From DATLFA01 sp039934635 (GTDB lineage: Bacteria > Actinomycetota > Acidimicrobiia > Acidimicrobiales > WLNW01): DNA of 24,398 nt. The translations under genes and the position numbers were made by a program. The stretch is from positions 1-24,398 of the forward strand of contig JBDTLT010000064.1 in assembly GCA_039934635.1 (NCBI GenBank), given 5' to 3'. Under the pieces are notes generated by a model. The model was not told the origin of the DNA. It saw only the letters and a list, made by a program, of their open reading frames with translations, and did no database searches. Shown in pieces: positions 7,119 to 14,561 of the stretch. The first letter of the stretch is position 1, and each line of letters begins with the position of its first letter.

Positions 7119-10100
7119 TCAGGGACACGTCTCTCGGTACGGCTTGTTCGGCCCGTACTTCGTCCACTCATCGCGAGTGAGATTGCGGCCGACGAACCGA
7201 CAAGCCGCCGCGACCCACGTCTGTGGATCGATATCCCAGATCTGGAGACTCGTTGCATCGATCGCGGCGAAGGAGGTGCCGTCCGGCGCCCAGGCTGCGC
7301 ATGTGAGAGGGAATCCAATACCGAGTTCGGTCCCGTTCTCGGTATCCCAAATCTGCGTCGCCCCAATGTTCTCTCCGGGGTCCAGGCGGCCGCAGGTGCT
7401 ATCACTCACAAGTAGGGGCTTCGTGGGGTTGTACTGCGGGCGGAATGTGGTGACTCGGCCACCGACTCGCGCAAGCCGCGCTGTCTGACTCGCTGAGTCC
7501 AGGAGGGTCAGTTGCCCTTGCGAGTTGACCGTCACGAGTTCACTGCCGGTCGGATCGAAGTTGAGCCAGCGCACATCACCCGCACCAGCGGCCAGCGGCG
7601 TGGCCCGCTGCGAATCGACGTCCCACAGCACGGCCGCGCCGACAACATTCGCGGCAGCGAGTTTCTTCGAATTGGGACTGAAAGCGAGATCAGCGACATA
7701 GCGAAAGGCCGAGGCCGCGTCCGTCGCACTTGTCGTGATGCGGTCGAGGTCCTCGAGGGTCATCCGCAGCAGGCCTGTGTCGAGATCGAAGACTCGAACA
7801 GTCGATGTCGTGGTCAGGTCGAGTCCGTTGTACGCGGCGACGAGTCGGAGATCGGGACTCACGGCAACAGTCGTGGCCAAGATTGGCAGCCGAGTTGGCG
7901 CTCCCCGAGGTTCGAATGTCGAGGCATCCCACAGGCGAATATTCGACGCAAGAGAACCGCTGTCGATGTGTACCGTAACAATCGTTCGACCATCAGCCGT
8001 GTACGCCGCGCGAATCAGGTTTCCCACTCCGGGGAAACCAACGGCTCTTCTCGTCGGGGGTGTCACGGTGAGGTCGAAGACGTAGGCGCCGACGTCCAGG
8101 AAGAGGGCCCGGGTTCCATCACCATTCATCGACAAGTTGACGTCAACACCTGCACCTGATGCTGGCGGCAGCGCAGCCGACGCGCGGGCGCCAAGCTGGC
8201 GTTCGTCGAGGGCCCAAATCTCGAGTTGGCCGAAGCGAACGATCGCGACCGTGTCACCCGTCGGATTCACAGCCATCCCGATCGGGACGGCCTCGAAGGC
8301 ACTAAAAGGGCGCTGAAGTTCAGTGCCCGTGGCCAAATCCCACAAGCGAACGCCACGACTCGTAGCAGTCACAACGACAGAATCTCCGATGAACGTCATT
8401 CCGTTTGGGATCTCGCCGTCGTGTAGCGGAATCTCGAGGCGGACGCTGCCATCAACAACATTCCAGACGCGGAGTAGCGGTTTGTCGGTGAACAATGCAG
8501 CGACGAGCGAGCCGCTCTGCGAGAACACCGACGCGAACGCGAGTGCGAAGGGGCCTGTGCCTCTACCCCGAAGACTTGGAGTGATCGCGGCCGCATTGCG
8601 GGCATCCCAAACGCGAACTGAGCCCTCGCGCAGCGAACGTGACAGTATGCGTTGCCCGTCGCGACTGAACGAGAGTCCCTCGACGGAAGCGGTGTGGGCC
8701 GCGATGCGAAGCTCGATTTGGTTGGAACGCCAGCGCACGACTTCCAACGAGCCGTCGGCAAGCCCGACCGCCAATCGATTCGCGTCGCTCGGGTCGAAGG
8801 CTATCGACCTGGCGTCGGATAGCTCAGGTAACAGCGCCACTCGGTCGCCCGAGCCAACGTTCACAACAGCGACACCGTCGCTTGTCGAGAATGCCACCAA
8901 CTGTTCATCTGCACTCAGCGCAGGACCCACTGTGATCACACCATCGACCGTGATCATGCGCAACCTATGGAAGTCCCGCGCGTCCCACACGCCGATGGTG
9001 TTGCCGTCCTTGGCGACAAGCACATTGTTGCCAAACGTGGCCTGTCCGAACGGTCCTTGGCCGGCGATGAAGGTCAACAGGCCCTTCGGCTGCTGGGCGA
9101 GCACGGACTGCAGAGCGCCCTGCGTTTGCCACGTAGGCTCACGTTTGTAGGCCTCGATTGCGAGCAACATGGAGCGGTCAGGTGCGAGTTTGGCGTCCGC
9201 GCGTGACTGGGCGACCATACGCTCGATGTCGCGACGGTCACTGGCCCTGATGGCTTCGCGGCGGGCCGTGTCCGCGTCATAGCGCGCCTTCTCAGCCGCG
9301 TCGCGCTGGGCCGCGGCGAGGGCGCGTTGATCATCGGCTCGATTTCGCTGCACGAGCGCGACCGAACCGGCTAGCACCGCGACGATGAGCATGATGCCCG
9401 CGGCAACGAGCGATCGACGGAGCCGGTGATTTTGCTTGGCCTGCTGCGCGACTCGGTGTCGTTCTTGTTGTCGCTCATCGTCGCGCGCCGTGCGGCTGGC
9501 GCTGAGGAACTCATCCTCGACCGGTGCGAGAATCACATTGCCGGCGTCGTTGATTTCGCCCACTATGGACAAACGCGGGCCGCGATACAGGTCTGTATCA
9601 CGCCGCCCTGCCTCGTCCCATTCATCCGCCGCAGCAGAGAGGTGCCGCATCAGCTGGAGCTGCTCACGGTCTTCGTCGAGCCAACCGCGCAAACGCGGCC
9701 AGCGGTTGAGCAACGCTTCGTGCGCGATGTCGATCGTTGGCTCGCGCGTCGCCGGATCACGATCGACCACAAACAGCCGATGGGCGACGAACTGGTCCGC
9801 AATCGCGTTCGCCGACCCCGGCAGCTCGCTGCGCCGAGCGCGGCGCCGAGTGTCCTCTGCACCGGCACCCGGCGTGACGAGCCGGCTGAACAGCCGCCGC
9901 GTCTCACGCTGTCCTGCTGCGTCGAGCTGCGCGTACACGGCCTCAGCGCGTGCGGCGACCGCGCCGGCAACGCCACCGAGCTCGCGATACGCGGCCGTCG
10001 GGATGACCACGCCCCGCCGGTGCGCGTACAACTCGGCCAGTGCGAACTGCAACAACGGCAGGCTCGCCGTTTGATTCACCACGTCGGCAACGATCTCCGC

Positions 10101-12365
10101 GTCGAGTCCCGGCTCGAATGTCACCCCCGCCGCGTTCGCCGGCGCCCGTACCGCCTCTGATAGCTCTGCCGCGGTCATCGGCGCGATCGAGAACACATTC
10201 TTCGCGACGATCGACCCGAGCTCGGGTTCGCTCAACGGCCGGTCGAAGAAGTCAGCGCGTATCGCAAAGACCAACCGCACGTTGATGGAGTCATCGACAG
10301 CGAGCCGTCGCAGTAGCGCGACGAATCGGTCGCGTTCTTCCACGTCGTTCGTCAGGGTCCAGACTTCTTCGAACTGATCGACGACGATGACGAGTTCGTT
10401 CGGCGACTCGTCAGCCACGAATTCGACGGCGTGTTCGAGCTTGTGAGAAACCGGCTCCACCGCGACGCTCAGGAGCGCCGTTTGCAACTGTGCGCACGGT
10501 CGATCGGTGGGCACCATCGTGACGATGCGCGTACCAGAGGTGCGCAACCGCGGCAGTAGGCCCGCGAACAGCAACGAGCTCTTGCCGGAACCCGACGAAC
10601 CAACAACCATCGTCACCCGCGACGAGCAGACGGCGCGCACGAGGTCATCAACCAGCGCCGCGCGACCGAAATAGTCCCGCGCGTCGGCCTCGGCAAAGGG
10701 TCGCAGCCCTTTGTACGGATTCGTGGCCGCGATCGTGAGCTCCGTCATCGTCTGAGCCGCCTGCTGCCGCATCGAGCTGGTACGAGCGATGCCATCGTCG
10801 GTGGAGGCGGCCGCGCGGGCCTCGACCGCGGCGCGCCACGCGAGCACCAGGTCGATCGCACTCGCGAACCGATCGGCCGGATCGACGGCAGTGGCCTTCT
10901 GCAACACTGCGTCGATCGTCGGCGCAAGGTCCGGTCGCAGCCGCGCCAATGATGGCACCGGACGTTCCAGCTTCACGCGAGCGATCGTCGATGCCGTGTC
11001 TCCCTCGAACGGGGGTACACCGGCGAGCAGTTCCCACACCGTCGCGCCGAAGCTGTAAAGGTCAGACCGAACAGAGACACCGGCGTGTTGGAACTGCTCG
11101 GGGCTCGCGTAGAGCGGCGAACCCGCGGAGTACATACCTCCGACATCGGCCGTTTCGTCGGTGGCCGCGATGCCGAAGTCCGCGAGATGGGCGTTGCCAC
11201 CGTCGTCATACAACACATTCGCGGGCTTCACGTCGCGGTGGATCACTCCCGCGGCGTGCGCGGCTGCCAGGGCGCCACCGATCTGCTCGACGAGTCGCGA
11301 CACACGATCGAGCGGCCAGGCACCGTCGGTGACCAACCACTGTTCGGCGCTTCCACCGCGCATCAGCCGGAAGACGAGATACGCGCCGCCCGGCTCGCGC
11401 CAGAAGTCGTACAGCGGCACGATGTGGGGGTGCTCGAGGCGCGCCACGAGTTGCGCTTCGGCCTCGAAGCGCTGCACGAAGCTCGGGTCATTGGCCAACT
11501 CTGACCGTACGACCTTGACTGCCACCTCGCGGCCAACACCGGGCTGCGTCGCCCGGAACACAGTGCCGAACGAGCCCTGACCGAGCACGTCGCCCAGTAC
11601 GTATCCCCGAGCGACCCGACTAGTGCTGGAGGCATCTGGCGCGACGCCGGCCGCGATCGATCGCTCGAGTTCGACCAGCGCCGGCGAAGGATCGAGACCG
11701 GTCTGCTCGCGGAGGTTTTCACGGAACGCCTGAAAGGCGCGCAGCGCTTCTGCTTGCCGACCCGTCACCAACCGTGCTCGCATGAGCTGCGCGACCGGAC
11801 GTTCTCGCAATGGGTATGCCGCCGCAAAGCCTTCGGCCTCGGACACAGCGCGATCGGCGTCACCCAACTCCAACAAGGCGTCGATCCGATCCTCGTTCGC
11901 AACCAGTCGCAGTTCCTCGAGGCGTGCCGAAATCGGGTGGGCCCACCACTCTGAGGCGAACTCGCCGAACGCGGGTCCCCGCCACAGCGCGAGCGCCTGG
12001 TCGAGCAACGCCACTCGCAACGTCGACGCCGCCGACCGTGCCGCACCGATCAACCCCTCGAAGACAACCGAGTCCAACGCGTCGGCACCGGCATCGAGCA
12101 GATAGCCCGCATCACGCGTGACCACGTGTCCATCACCGAGCGCGGCGCGCAGGCGTGACACATACGTGAACAGGGTGCGGCGGGCGCCGTCGGGCGCGTT
12201 GCCATGCGGCCACAAGGTCTCTTCCAAGCGATCCAGCGACAGCATTTGACCCGGCGCGGACAACAGGATCGCCAGCAGGCGTCGTTGCTGCGCGCCGCCC
12301 AGGGGAACGGGGTCGCCGTCGCGTCGAGCCTCGATGGGGCCCAAGACGAGGAACTCAACACCCAT
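7119..12365 (-). CDS. membrane-bound SARP/BTAD regulator-Ser/Thr kinase-nSTAND NTPase-WD40 receptor, copy 2
   Basis: 1748 residues from ATG 12365, with CAGGGGGA upstream. It is a full-length paralog of the protein at 1378-6528 with the same order: winged helix (1-96; LGGAQQRR, YVSRLRAALG), BTAD (~98-240), kinase (GQGSFG 262-267, Lys284, HRD 376-378, DFG 396-398, SPE near 421), nSTAND NTPase (Walker A GSSGSGKSS with Lys595; Walker B VVDQFEE with Asp663), transmembrane helix (~985-1006), then WD40 blades. All catalytic kinase and P-loop residues are present. The segment just after the membrane is ~24 residues longer than in copy 1 and is Ala/Arg/Asp-rich helix, likely coiled coil. The propeller again has cysteines only in its last ~100 residues (STCG, LTCA, AACR, RETCP). 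The N-terminal ~970 residues align to copy 1 almost without gaps; the propellers are much less alike, so the two probably sense different cues. Confidence 0.93.
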   Translation of the reverse strand: MGVEFLVLGPIEARRDGDPVPLGGAQQRRLLAILLSAPGQMLSLDRLEETLWPHGNAPDGARRTLFTYVSRLRAALGDGHVVTRDAGYLLDAGADALDSVVFEGLIGAARSAASTLRVALLDQALALWRGPAFGEFASEWWAHPISARLEELRLVANEDRIDALLELGDADRAVSEAEGFAAAYPLRERPVAQLMRARLVTGRQAEALRAFQAFRENLREQTGLDPSPALVELERSIAAGVAPDASSTSRVARGYVLGDVLGQGSFGTVFRATQPGVGREVAVKVVRSELANDPSFVQRFEAEAQLVARLEHPHIVPLYDFWREPGGAYLVFRLMRGGSAEQWLVTDGAWPLDRVSRLVEQIGGALAAAHAAGVIHRDVKPANVLYDDGGNAHLADFGIAATDETADVGGMYSAGSPLYASPEQFQHAGVSVRSDLYSFGATVWELLAGVPPFEGDTASTIARVKLERPVPSLARLRPDLAPTIDAVLQKATAVDPADRFASAIDLVLAWRAAVEARAAASTDDGIARTSSMRQQAAQTMTELTIAATNPYKGLRPFAEADARDYFGRAALVDDLVRAVCSSRVTMVVGSSGSGKSSLLFAGLLPRLRTSGTRIVTMVPTDRPCAQLQTALLSVAVEPVSHKLEHAVEFVADESPNELVIVVDQFEEVWTLTNDVEERDRFVALLRRLAVDDSINVRLVFAIRADFFDRPLSEPELGSIVAKNVFSIAPMTAAELSEAVRAPANAAGVTFEPGLDAEIVADVVNQTASLPLLQFALAELYAHRRGVVIPTAAYRELGGVAGAVAARAEAVYAQLDAAGQRETRRLFSRLVTPGAGAEDTRRRARRSELPGSANAIADQFVAHRLFVVDRDPATREPTIDIAHEALLNRWPRLRGWLDEDREQLQLMRHLSAAADEWDEAGRRDTDLYRGPRLSIVGEINDAGNVILAPVEDEFLSASRTARDDERQQERHRVAQQAKQNHRLRRSLVAAGIMLIVAVLAGSVALVQRNRADDQRALAAAQRDAAEKARYDADTARREAIRASDRRDIERMVAQSRADAKLAPDRSMLLAIEAYKREPTWQTQGALQSVLAQQPKGLLTFIAGQGPFGQATFGNNVLVAKDGNTIGVWDARDFHRLRMITVDGVITVGPALSADEQLVAFSTSDGVAVVNVGSGDRVALLPELSDARSIAFDPSDANRLAVGLADGSLEVVRWRSNQIELRIAAHTASVEGLSFSRDGQRILSRSLREGSVRVWDARNAAAITPSLRGRGTGPFALAFASVFSQSGSLVAALFTDKPLLRVWNVVDGSVRLEIPLHDGEIPNGMTFIGDSVVVTATSRGVRLWDLATGTELQRPFSAFEAVPIGMAVNPTGDTVAIVRFGQLEIWALDERQLGARASAALPPASGAGVDVNLSMNGDGTRALFLDVGAYVFDLTVTPPTRRAVGFPGVGNLIRAAYTADGRTIVTVHIDSGSLASNIRLWDASTFEPRGAPTRLPILATTVAVSPDLRLVAAYNGLDLTTTSTVRVFDLDTGLLRMTLEDLDRITTSATDAASAFRYVADLAFSPNSKKLAAANVVGAAVLWDVDSQRATPLAAGAGDVRWLNFDPTGSELVTVNSQGQLTLLDSASQTARLARVGGRVTTFRPQYNPTKPLLVSDSTCGRLDPGENIGATQIWDTENGTELGIGFPLTCAAWAPDGTSFAAIDATSLQIWDIDPQTWVAAACRFVGRNLTRDEWTKYGPNKPYRETCP

Positions 12366-12385
12366 AGAGGTCCCCCTGACCAGGC

Positions 12386-12414
12386 ACAATACGACCGATT
12401 CGCACTTCTGGCAA
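12386..12414 (-). promoter_or_regulatory. promoter of receptor gene copy 2
   Basis: On the minus strand, TTGCCA (12414-12409), a 17-bp spacer and TATTGT (12391-12386) form a good sigma-70-type promoter ~21 bp upstream of the ATG at 12365. An arm of inverted repeat C ends exactly 14 bp upstream of the -35, as at the first receptor gene. The -10 covers an upstream in-frame ATG at 12389, which rules that codon out as the start if this promoter is used. Confidence 0.68.
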
Positions 12415-12428
12415 TAGTGGCCGGCCCC

Positions 12429-12487
12429 GCTTGCAAATCGTCAACAACTCCTCGCCGCCAAACCGCGGTTGTCGACGATCTGTAAGC
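12429..12487. promoter_or_regulatory. inverted repeat C (candidate operator between divergent genes)
   Basis: The arms are 12429-12448 (beginning GCTTGCAAATCGTCAAC) and 12468-12487 (ending GTCGACGATCTGTAAGC). They are complementary at 17 of 20 positions around a 19-bp centre. Both fit TRCARAYCRTCNAC completely, making this the best copy in the window. It lies between receptor gene 2 (minus) and the FHA-cyclase gene (plus), so one bound regulator could control both. Confidence 0.7.
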
Positions 12488-12492
12488 GCGGC

Positions 12493-12508
12493 GTGCGACA
12501 ACATCGCC
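12493..12508 (+). promoter_or_regulatory. start-proximal conserved block, copy C
   Basis: This 16-mer fits KYGCGACAMCNTCGSC and abuts the FHA-cyclase ATG at 12509. The stretch from repeat arm to ATG matches the upstream region of the small gene at 857-1291 at 25 of 33 positions without gaps. No Shine-Dalgarno sequence lies in it, which fits leaderless translation. Confidence 0.45.
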
Positions 12509-13411
12509 ATGACGTCGATCGTTCTCGTGTGCGAGCCCGGCCGTACACCGCTGCGCATCCAACTCGGGCCCGACCCGTTAGAGATCGGTCGGGACTGTGC
12601 CGGCATCCTTCTCACCGACTCACAAATCTCGCGACGTCACCTCGAGTTGCGTCGATCCGGCGACGACGTCGTGGCGATCGATCTCGGCAGCACCAACGGC
12701 AGCCGCGTCGACGATGTGCCATTTACCGGCCCGCACCGCTTGCTCCCGGGCGAGATCATCCGCATCGGCGCGACGACGATCACCCTCGTCGACGAACCCC
12801 GACCGGCGGCCGAGCCCAGTCCCATGCGGACGACGTCGATCGAGCTCATCTCCGAAACCGTGCTCGCGGCGCAAGCGGAGCTGTCCTCCTTGGCGACCTA
12901 CGACCAAACACTCACGATCGTGTTCAGCGACATCGAAGACTCGACGCGCCGCGCGATCGAGCTGGGCGACGAACGGTGGATGAACATCCTTCAGATCCAC
13001 AACGCCATCGTGCGCCGATTCGTGGCGAAGTACGGCGGCCGGGAGGTCAAGACGCTCGGCGATGGGTTCATGCTCACGTTCCCCAGCGCGCGAGCGGCCA
13101 TCGTTGCGATGAGCGACGTGCAGCGGGCAGTGCACGCCTACGCCCACTCCAAGCCCGCCGAAGGCATGTCGGTTCGGGTCGGCATCCACACCGGCGAAGC
13201 GATGCCCGACACCGCCGGGGACCTCATCGGACGCCACGTGATCCTGGCGTCGCGCATCGCCAACGCGGCTCGTGGTGGCGAGATTCTCGTTTCGCCCATC
13301 GCATACGAAATCGCGGCGACGAGAGGCGATATTCCCTTTGGCGAGTCGCGCACCGTTGCGCTCAAGGGGATCGCCGCCGTGCAAACCGTGCACGTTGTCG
13401 AATGGCGGTGA
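12509..13411 (+). CDS. FHA domain-class III adenylate/guanylate cyclase fusion
   Basis: 300 residues from ATG 12509. Residues ~1-95 form an FHA domain, which binds phosphothreonine peptides, with the canonical residues present: IGR at 26-28, SRRH at 41-44 and STNG at 61-64. Residues ~134-265 form a class III nucleotidyl cyclase domain: FSDIEDST with metal ligand Asp141, KTLGDG with Lys181 (ATP-type specificity position) and second metal ligand Asp185, then GRHVILASR. In the last motif Arg249 of the transition-state pair is kept, but the usual Asn is Ile245, so activity may be low or altered. It is divergent from receptor gene 2 across inverted repeat C, and the ECF sigma gene starts 3 nt after its stop. 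The FHA domain could dock on kinase-phosphorylated receptors, linking phosphorylation to cyclic nucleotide output. That link is inferred from domains and position. Confidence 0.88.
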   Translation: MTSIVLVCEPGRTPLRIQLGPDPLEIGRDCAGILLTDSQISRRHLELRRSGDDVVAIDLGSTNGSRVDDVPFTGPHRLLPGEIIRIGATTITLVDEPRPAAEPSPMRTTSIELISETVLAAQAELSSLATYDQTLTIVFSDIEDSTRRAIELGDERWMNILQIHNAIVRRFVAKYGGREVKTLGDGFMLTFPSARAAIVAMSDVQRAVHAYAHSKPAEGMSVRVGIHTGEAMPDTAGDLIGRHVILASRIANAARGGEILVSPIAYEIAATRGDIPFGESRTVALKGIAAVQTVHVVEWR

Positions 13412-13414
13412 CGC

Positions 13415-13918
13415 GTGACGGAAGGGATCGCCGACGCGGGGCAGACCGTCGGTGCGATGTTCGACACGCACGGTAGATGCGTTCGCCACTACCTGCTCAA
13501 ACGGTGCGGTGATCCCGAACTCGCCGACGAGTTGACCGCAGAAACCTTCGCCGGCGCGTTCGTGGCGCTACAGCGCACGACTCTCCCGAAGGCTGAACTT
13601 CCATGGCTGCTCGGCATCGCAACCCACAAGCTCGCCGACCATTGGCGACGCGAATCGCGAGAACAACGAACGCACCGGGCCGTGGTCGACCAGTGGCGCT
13701 ACGCCAACACGGGCGGCTCGGTCGTGGACACGAGTCGCGCCGCGCAGGCCCTCGACGAGCTGGATCCGCACTACCGCATCGCGCTCGTGCTGCGTTATCA
13801 CGAGGAGCTGTCGGTCACCGAGATCGCCGAGGTGTTGCACCGCAGCGTGCACGGCACCGAGTCACTGCTCGCCCGTGCCCGGCGATCATTCAAGACGAGG
13901 TATGCCGAGGCAAAATAA
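13415..13918 (+). CDS. ECF-family RNA polymerase sigma factor
   Basis: 167 residues from GTG 13415. Region 2 covers ~14-80 (YLLKRCGDPELADELTAETF, then LPWLLGIATHKLADHWRR, the usual end of region 2). Region 4 covers ~108-162 (LDELDPHYRIALVLRYHEEL, SVTEIAEVLHRSVHGTESLL, ARARRSFK), the helix-turn-helix that reads the -35. The length is typical of a minimal ECF factor with no C-terminal extension. The start is 3 nt after the FHA-cyclase stop, so the two are very likely co-transcribed and translationally coupled. No anti-sigma gene with a zinc-finger HxxxCxxC motif is adjacent. Control could be at transcription through inverted repeat C, or by phosphorylation by the nearby kinases, as known for some ECF groups associated with Ser/Thr kinases. 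The target promoters are unknown. Confidence 0.88.
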   Translation: MTEGIADAGQTVGAMFDTHGRCVRHYLLKRCGDPELADELTAETFAGAFVALQRTTLPKAELPWLLGIATHKLADHWRRESREQRTHRAVVDQWRYANTGGSVVDTSRAAQALDELDPHYRIALVLRYHEELSVTEIAEVLHRSVHGTESLLARARRSFKTRYAEAK

Positions 13919-14014
13919 GTCGGACTTGCGCGACGGAATCTGGCAGTTGGGAACGACTACGTGTGTCGAGGGGCTGACGACACGGCCCGTCCCTCGTGAT
14001 CAAGGGGGAAGCGC

Positions 14015-14551
14015 ATGGTCAAGCAGAAACTCGCGATGGTCGTCGGTGTGATCGCCACTCTCGTGCTGGCATTCGGCGGCACTGCGTCGGCGCACAACGA
14101 CGACGACCACGGTTGGGCGGTGACCGTCAATCACAATCCGGTTTCATGGACGTTGACGTGGGAACAATGTCCAAACCTCCCACGCGGCATCGCGTTGACG
14201 GGCGACGGATGGGAGGTGTTCACCTCGAAGACGAAGATCGATCCCCGTGGGGTTACTCACCTCCAAGAAAGGTCGGAGAAGAGCGGTTCGGTCGTCGACA
14301 ACGCGGGCAACACGTACCGCTTCGACTACCTCAATACTACGAGGTCGACCAGCAGCGATGGCGCAAACTTCACTGGGATCATGCACGATATCTTCTCGGT
14401 GACAGGCAAAGGTCCGGGCACTGTTCACAACGGGTTCGTAGCGCGAATCGAATTCGACACGACGTTCTCGTACTTCAGGGCCAACCCGATCAGCCAGTTC
14501 GGCAACCCGTTCCAATTCCCGTCGGGCCCCGGAATCTGCGACCCGATCTAG
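14015..14551 (+). CDS. secreted protein of unknown function
   Basis: 178 residues from ATG 14015, with AAGGGGG 8 nt upstream. Residues 1-26 are a clear Sec signal peptide: KQK, then a hydrophobic core, then GTASA before the predicted cleavage at Ala26/His27. The mature protein (~152 residues) starts with HNDDDHGW, a possible metal-binding stretch. It is rich in short alternating hydrophobic/polar segments, which suggests beta structure. It has just two cysteines, Cys52 and Cys175, near the two ends, so a single disulfide could tie the domain together. No lipobox and no recognised family. It follows the ECF gene on the same strand after 96 bp and is bounded downstream by a strong hairpin, so it is probably its own transcript or the end of the cyclase-ECF transcript. 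Confidence 0.8.
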   Translation: MVKQKLAMVVGVIATLVLAFGGTASAHNDDDHGWAVTVNHNPVSWTLTWEQCPNLPRGIALTGDGWEVFTSKTKIDPRGVTHLQERSEKSGSVVDNAGNTYRFDYLNTTRSTSSDGANFTGIMHDIFSVTGKGPGTVHNGFVARIEFDTTFSYFRANPISQFGNPFQFPSGPGICDPI

Positions 14552-14561
14552 CAAACGAGGC

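Noticed and set aside
12366..12389. Upstream extension of receptor gene 2 to an ATG at 12389
   Set aside because: This ATG lies in the predicted -10 (12386-12391) and has no ribosome site. The ATG at 12365 matches the paralog start and follows CAGGGGGA.
1310..12487. CRISPR-like or mobile-element repeats
   Set aside because: The three repeats are degenerate, several kb apart and fixed relative to start codons. There is no transposase, target duplication or regular spacer pattern.
12431..12508. N-terminal extension of the FHA-cyclase from 12431
   Set aside because: It lies in inverted repeat C and shows no domain similarity. The FHA domain starts directly after the ATG at 12509.
13940..13990. 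ECF-type promoter ahead of the secreted-protein gene (GGAAC near 13951)
   Set aside because: A GGAAC -35-like word exists, but no CGTC-type -10 lies 16-17 bp downstream.
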